Positions 61,233-64,000 of a stretch of DNA of 64,000 nt are shown piece by piece. Location of the stretch: NCBI GenBank assembly GCA_913774665.1, contig CAJYHN010000010.1, positions 434,001 to 498,000 of the forward strand, read 5' to 3'. The notes under the pieces were generated by a model that was given only the letters and a program-made list of their open reading frames with translations, was not told where the DNA came from and ran no database searches. Every line of letters begins with the position of its first letter. Position 1 is the first letter of the stretch. The position numbers and the translations under genes are program-made. The stretch comes from an uncultured Microbacterium sp. (lineage in GTDB: Bacteria; Actinomycetota; Actinomycetes; Actinomycetales; Microbacteriaceae).

Positions 61233-61285
61233 GCAACATCGCCGACACATCGCGCCACAGCCCCGTAACGCGGTCGGCCTAGCGT
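61233..61285 (+). promoter_or_regulatory. Weak GlnR-type box and promoter of the urate-to-allantoin operon
   Basis: GCAAC-n6-GACAC (two mismatches) lies 31 bp before the -10 TAGCGT (61280-61285). The sequence from -10 to ATG, TAGCGTGAGTGGCATG, almost equals that of allantoinase. Confidence 0.5.
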
Positions 61286-61292
61286 GAGTGGC

Positions 61293-61820
61293 ATGCACCT
61301 GCACGACTTCCATGCCCTCGACGACGCGGATGCCACGGCCGTCGCCCGCGTGTGGGCCGACGTCCCCGGCTGGGTCGACGCGGTCGTCGCCGGTCGTCCC
61401 TACGCCGACATCGACGCCCTCGCCGCTTACGCGGGAGACCTCGCCTCGGCCTGGTCGCCGGACGACCTCGAGGCCGCGCTCCACGCCCACCCGCGTATCG
61501 GTGCGAAGGTCGCGGGCGACGGCGCCGAGGCCGCGGCATCCCGTCGCGAGCAGGGATCGATGGCCTCCGCCGCCGACGACGACGTGGCAGCCATCGCCGC
61601 GGGCAACGCCGCCTACGAGGAGCGGTTCGGCCGCGTCTTCCTCATTCGCGCCGCCGGCCGCACCCCCGGCGAGATGCGCGCCGAGCTCGAGCGGCGCCTG
61701 GCGAACGACCCCGACGCCGAGACGATCGAGGCCACCCGACAGCTCGCCGAGATCGCGCTGCTGCGCCTGCGCACCGCCTTCGCCGACGACTCTCCCGCCG
61801 AACCGGAGGCCGCGGAATGA
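61293..61820 (+). CDS. 2-oxo-4-hydroxy-4-carboxy-5-ureidoimidazoline (OHCU) decarboxylase
   Basis: OHCU decarboxylase, 175 residues, which turns OHCU into S-allantoin. The catalytic histidine is in ALHAHPRIGAKV near residue 66, followed by a conserved SRREQGSM-like segment, AYEERFGRVFLIRAAGRT near residue 109 and a C-terminal helix with LAEIALLRL. ATG 61293 is 7 nt after the -10 and is taken as a leaderless start; GTG 61284 would add three residues. Followed by HIU hydrolase and HpxO in one unit. Confidence 0.9.
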   Translation: MHLHDFHALDDADATAVARVWADVPGWVDAVVAGRPYADIDALAAYAGDLASAWSPDDLEAALHAHPRIGAKVAGDGAEAAASRREQGSMASAADDDVAAIAAGNAAYEERFGRVFLIRAAGRTPGEMRAELERRLANDPDAETIEATRQLAEIALLRLRTAFADDSPAEPEAAE

Positions 61821-61869
61821 CCCGGCGCCGCACCGACGCGCGCGGCACCACCGCTGCGGAGCGCACCGC

Positions 61870-62190
61870 ATGACCCACCTCACCACCCATGTCCTGGATG
61901 CCACCGCGGGCACGCCCGCGGCCGGGGTCTCCGTGACCCTCTCGCACCTCGACGGCGCGACCATCGATTCCGCCGCCACCGATGCCGACGGTCGACTCTC
62001 GCTCGGCCCCGATGTCCTCGTCGACGGCGACTACGCCCTGACGTTCGCGACGGGCGCCTACTTCCGCTCGCGCGGCATCGCGTCGTTCCACCCGATCGCG
62101 ACGATCGCCTTCACCGTCTCGGGCGAGGCGCACCTGCACGTGCCGCTGTTGCTGAGCCCCTTCGCCTATTCGACCTACCGCGGCAGCTGA
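61870..62190 (+). CDS. 5-hydroxyisourate hydrolase (transthyretin-like)
   Basis: HIU hydrolase, 106 residues. Key residues are visible: TTHVLDATAGTPAAG with the first histidine (residue 7), the arginine in ATDADGRL near residue 43, the histidine in IASFHPIATI near residue 76, and the C-terminal tetrapeptide YRGS that defines the active family. It opens 5-hydroxyisourate to OHCU, the step before the decarboxylase gene. It starts 49 bp after that gene and 8 bp before hpxO. Confidence 0.94.
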   Translation: MTHLTTHVLDATAGTPAAGVSVTLSHLDGATIDSAATDADGRLSLGPDVLVDGDYALTFATGAYFRSRGIASFHPIATIAFTVSGEAHLHVPLLLSPFAYSTYRGS

Positions 62191-62198
62191 GGAGCGAC

Positions 62199-63383
62199 AT
62201 GAAGGTCATCGTCATCGGCGCGGGAGTCGGCGGCACCTCCGCCGCCCTCGCCCTGCAGAAGCTCGGCCACGAGGTCGTCGTGTACGACCGCATGCGCGAG
62301 AACCGACCGGTCGGTGCGGCCCTGTCGCTGTGGTCCAACGGCGTCAAGGTCCTCAACTGGCTCGGCCTGGGGCCGCAGGTCGCCGCCCTTGGAGGCCGGA
62401 TGGACGACATGGCCTACTACGACGGCCACACCGGCGACGAACTCTGCCGCTTCAGCCTCGGCCCCGTCACGGAGCAGACCGGTCAGCGCCCCTACCCCGT
62501 CGCGCGGGCCGACCTGCAGCAGCTGATGATGGATGCCGTGGGCGCCGAGAACCTCCGGCTCGGGATGCCGCTGACCTCGGTGTCCGAGACCGACGGGGTG
62601 GTCACCGCCACCTTCGCCGACGGCTCCACCGACACCGCCGACCTGCTGATCGGAGCCGACGGAGCCAGGTCGATCGTGCGGGACTACGTCACCGAGCCCA
62701 CCGGCATCCGTCCCGAACGCTCCTACTCGGGATACGTGAACTTCAACGGCCTCGTCGCGGCCGACGAGCGGATCGGACCGCTGGATCATTGGACCACCTA
62801 CGTCGGCGACGGCAAGCGCTGCGCCGTCATGCCCGTCGCGGGCGACCGCTTCTACTTCTTCGTCGACGTGCCCGGGCCCTCGGGGGTGGTCGAAGACCGC
62901 ATGGCGGCGCTCGAGCACGCGTTCGGATCGTGGGGCGCTCCCGGAGTGCGGGCGCTGCTCGACAGCATCGACCCGGACGAGTCGCTCAACCGCGTGGAGA
63001 TCTGGGACATCGACCCCTTCGACACCTGGGCGCGGGGGCGCGTGGCGATCCTGGGAGATGCGGCGCACAACACGGCGCCCGACATCGGTCAGGGCGCGTG
63101 CTCGGCGCTCGAGGACAGCTTCGCGCTCGGCATCGTCTTCGCGACCTCGACCCTCGGCGTCGAGGACTCGCTGAAGCGCTACGAGCGCATCCGCACCGAG
63201 CGGGCGGGCGACCTGGTGCTGCGCGCCCGCAAGCGCGCCCATGAGACGCACGCCTTCGACGTCGCCGCGACCCAGGCCTGGTACGAGGGCCTCCGCCGCG
63301 AGGACGGCACGGGTGTGATCCGTGGGATCGTCGGCAACATCGAGGGCAGCCCGGTCGAGCTGGGTGCGAGCGTGATGCGCTGA
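62199..63383 (+). CDS. hpxO: FAD-dependent urate hydroxylase
   Basis: Flavoprotein monooxygenase, 394 residues, that oxidises urate to 5-hydroxyisourate with NADH and O2 in place of uricase. FAD motifs: VIVIGAGVGGTSAALALQKL (residues 3-22), ADLLIGADGARSIVRDYV near residue 150 and VAILGDAAHNTAPDIGQG near residue 283. Arginine in PVARADLQQLM and the YSGYVNFNGL stretch match HpxO. ATG 62199 has TGAGGAG upstream. Last gene of the three-gene urate operon. Confidence 0.9.
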   Translation: MKVIVIGAGVGGTSAALALQKLGHEVVVYDRMRENRPVGAALSLWSNGVKVLNWLGLGPQVAALGGRMDDMAYYDGHTGDELCRFSLGPVTEQTGQRPYPVARADLQQLMMDAVGAENLRLGMPLTSVSETDGVVTATFADGSTDTADLLIGADGARSIVRDYVTEPTGIRPERSYSGYVNFNGLVAADERIGPLDHWTTYVGDGKRCAVMPVAGDRFYFFVDVPGPSGVVEDRMAALEHAFGSWGAPGVRALLDSIDPDESLNRVEIWDIDPFDTWARGRVAILGDAAHNTAPDIGQGACSALEDSFALGIVFATSTLGVEDSLKRYERIRTERAGDLVLRARKRAHETHAFDVAATQAWYEGLRREDGTGVIRGIVGNIEGSPVELGASVMR

Positions 63384-63437
63384 GGCGGCGCTTCGAACCT
63401 CGTCCCGCTTCAGGCCGCCTGCGCGGGCGGCGCTGCA

Positions 63438-63604
63438 CCCTTGTCCCACTTCTGGTTGGGCTCGGGCGGCGCGGCGATGCGCCCTTGTCCCACTTCTGGT
63501 TGGCCTCGGGCGGCGCGGCGACGCGCCCTTGTCCCACTTCTGGCTGGTCCCGCGGGCGCCAGCCCGCACAATGTGGGACAGGGCCTGCACAAAGTGGGAC
63601 ATGG
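63438..63604. repeat. Inverted-repeat array of the GTCCCACTT type (family C-like)
   Basis: Three direct copies of CCCTTGTCCCACTTCTGG at about 50-bp steps are followed by two inverted arms (ATGTGGGACAGGG, AAAGTGGGACATGG). It lies in the gene-free gap 63384-63733 between hpxO and the next gene. Confidence 0.75.
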
Positions 63605-63733
63605 TCTGCGCGAACGGGGATGCGGGCGCGCCGGCAGGGCCGGGCGTGTGACCTCGCGTGACGCGGACCGGCCGGCCCCTCCGGTCGCCCGTGGCACCGT
63701 GGGACGGACACATCCACGCCGCCGGGAGGCACC

Positions 63734-64000
63734 ATGTCCGAGTACTTCGACCGCACCGCCGACAAGACCTTCACGAAGGTCTACAAGGCCGAGACGCCCG
63801 ACATCCTCGCCGCGTTCGCCGCGTTCGACCAGGCCGTGTTCGCCCCCGAGGGGCGCGCGATCCCGTTGAAGTACCGCGAGCTGATCGCCCTGGCCGTCGG
63901 CATCACCACGCAGTGCGTGTACTGCATCGACGGGCACTCGCAGAACGCCGTGAAGGCCGGCGCCACCGAAGCCGAGCTCGCCGAAGCCGCCTGGGTCGCC
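63734..64000 (+). CDS. Carboxymuconolactone decarboxylase/AhpD-like protein (3' end cut by window)
   Basis: First 89 residues of an AhpD-fold protein. The redox motif CVYC with the following histidine (QCVYCIDGHSQNAVKAGATE near residue 60) marks the AhpD/CMD alkylhydroperoxidase-like family, typically 100-150 residues. ATG 63734 has GGGAGG 6 nt before it. Role unknown; small members are often general antioxidant or stress proteins. Confidence 0.85.
   Translation, partial: MSEYFDRTADKTFTKVYKAETPDILAAFAAFDQAVFAPEGRAIPLKYRELIALAVGITTQCVYCIDGHSQNAVKAGATEAELAEAAWVA

Noticed and set aside
60711-61248. Coding sequence through the tandem repeats (frames of 200+ codons on both strands)
   Set aside because: Both strands are open because the repeat lacks stops; product is only Gly/Pro/Arg repeats, no start signals.
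1-64000. tRNA, rRNA or riboswitch
   Set aside because: No cloverleaf with GTTCGAATC-like T-loop, no rRNA sequence and no riboswitch core motif was recognised by eye; a tRNAscan/Infernal run would settle it.

Overview
The window is about 70% G+C, has strongly GC-biased third codon positions and many GTG starts, and repeatedly shows the hexa- to heptamers ggatgcc and ggcatcc. Gene content and style fit a high-GC actinobacterium of the Microbacteriaceae, most like Microbacterium. This is inferred from sequence style only; no rRNA or marker gene is in the window. 57 coding sequences are called, the first and last cut by the window ends.

Layout. 1-4.7 kb: a cellobiose-type ABC importer with a GH1 beta-glucosidase, under two CebR/LacI-type operators. 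4.8-5.75 kb: purS-purQ. 5.9-9.6 kb: a GntR regulator with a ureidoglycolate lyase-like gene, a flavoprotein and a D-2-hydroxyacid dehydrogenase. 9.6-15.8 kb: a lytic transglycosylase, then a ROK regulator with a XylFGH-type sugar importer. 16-20.5 kb: MobA-like and XdhC-like molybdenum-enzyme helpers, a purine-type deaminase, an XRE-cupin regulator and a phthalate-dioxygenase-reductase-type protein. 20.6-22 kb: an MFS transporter. 22-29 kb: a cytosine/creatinine-deaminase-like enzyme, an NMT1/THI5-type ABC importer, a PCMH flavoprotein and a creatininase-family amidohydrolase. 29-33 kb: MFS, hydrolase and another amidohydrolase. 33.7-40.3 kb: a tetrose/tetritol-type catabolic locus (SDR, TIM-barrel isomerase, DhaKL kinase, RpiB isomerase, FCD-GntR regulator, MHS transporter). 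40.6-45 kb: esterase, two flavin-binding split-barrel proteins, an SDR and a MetF-like protein. 45-49 kb: xanthine dehydrogenase. 49.7-63.4 kb: allantoate amidohydrolase, PucG aminotransferase, amidase, formamidase, allantoinase, racemase, NCS1 permease, XRE-cupin regulator, OHCU decarboxylase, HIU hydrolase and HpxO-type urate hydroxylase.

Together the genes from 45 to 63 kb, with the lyase at 6.7 kb, spell out xanthine -> urate -> 5-hydroxyisourate -> OHCU -> allantoin -> allantoate -> ureidoglycine/ureidoglycolate -> glyoxylate, with a PucG side branch to oxalurate. Most of these units and several deaminase operons carry a GlnR-type box (GTnAC-n6-GAAAC). In six transcription starts the GAAAC half lies exactly 10 bp before a TANNNT -10 hexamer, and in others one or two helical turns further. 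This suggests one nitrogen-starvation regulon with pathway-specific operators layered on top.

The second notable theme is intergenic repeats: about a dozen 70-85 bp elements ending in inverted repeats, in three families with different arms (GCACAACTCCTGCA, AACTCCTGA, GTCCCACTT), usually in groups of two or three. One copy sits in frame inside the xanthine dehydrogenase fusion gene. Several gene-free stretches are instead filled with GC-rich tandem repeats. No rRNA, tRNA, CRISPR array, insertion sequence or phage gene was seen.
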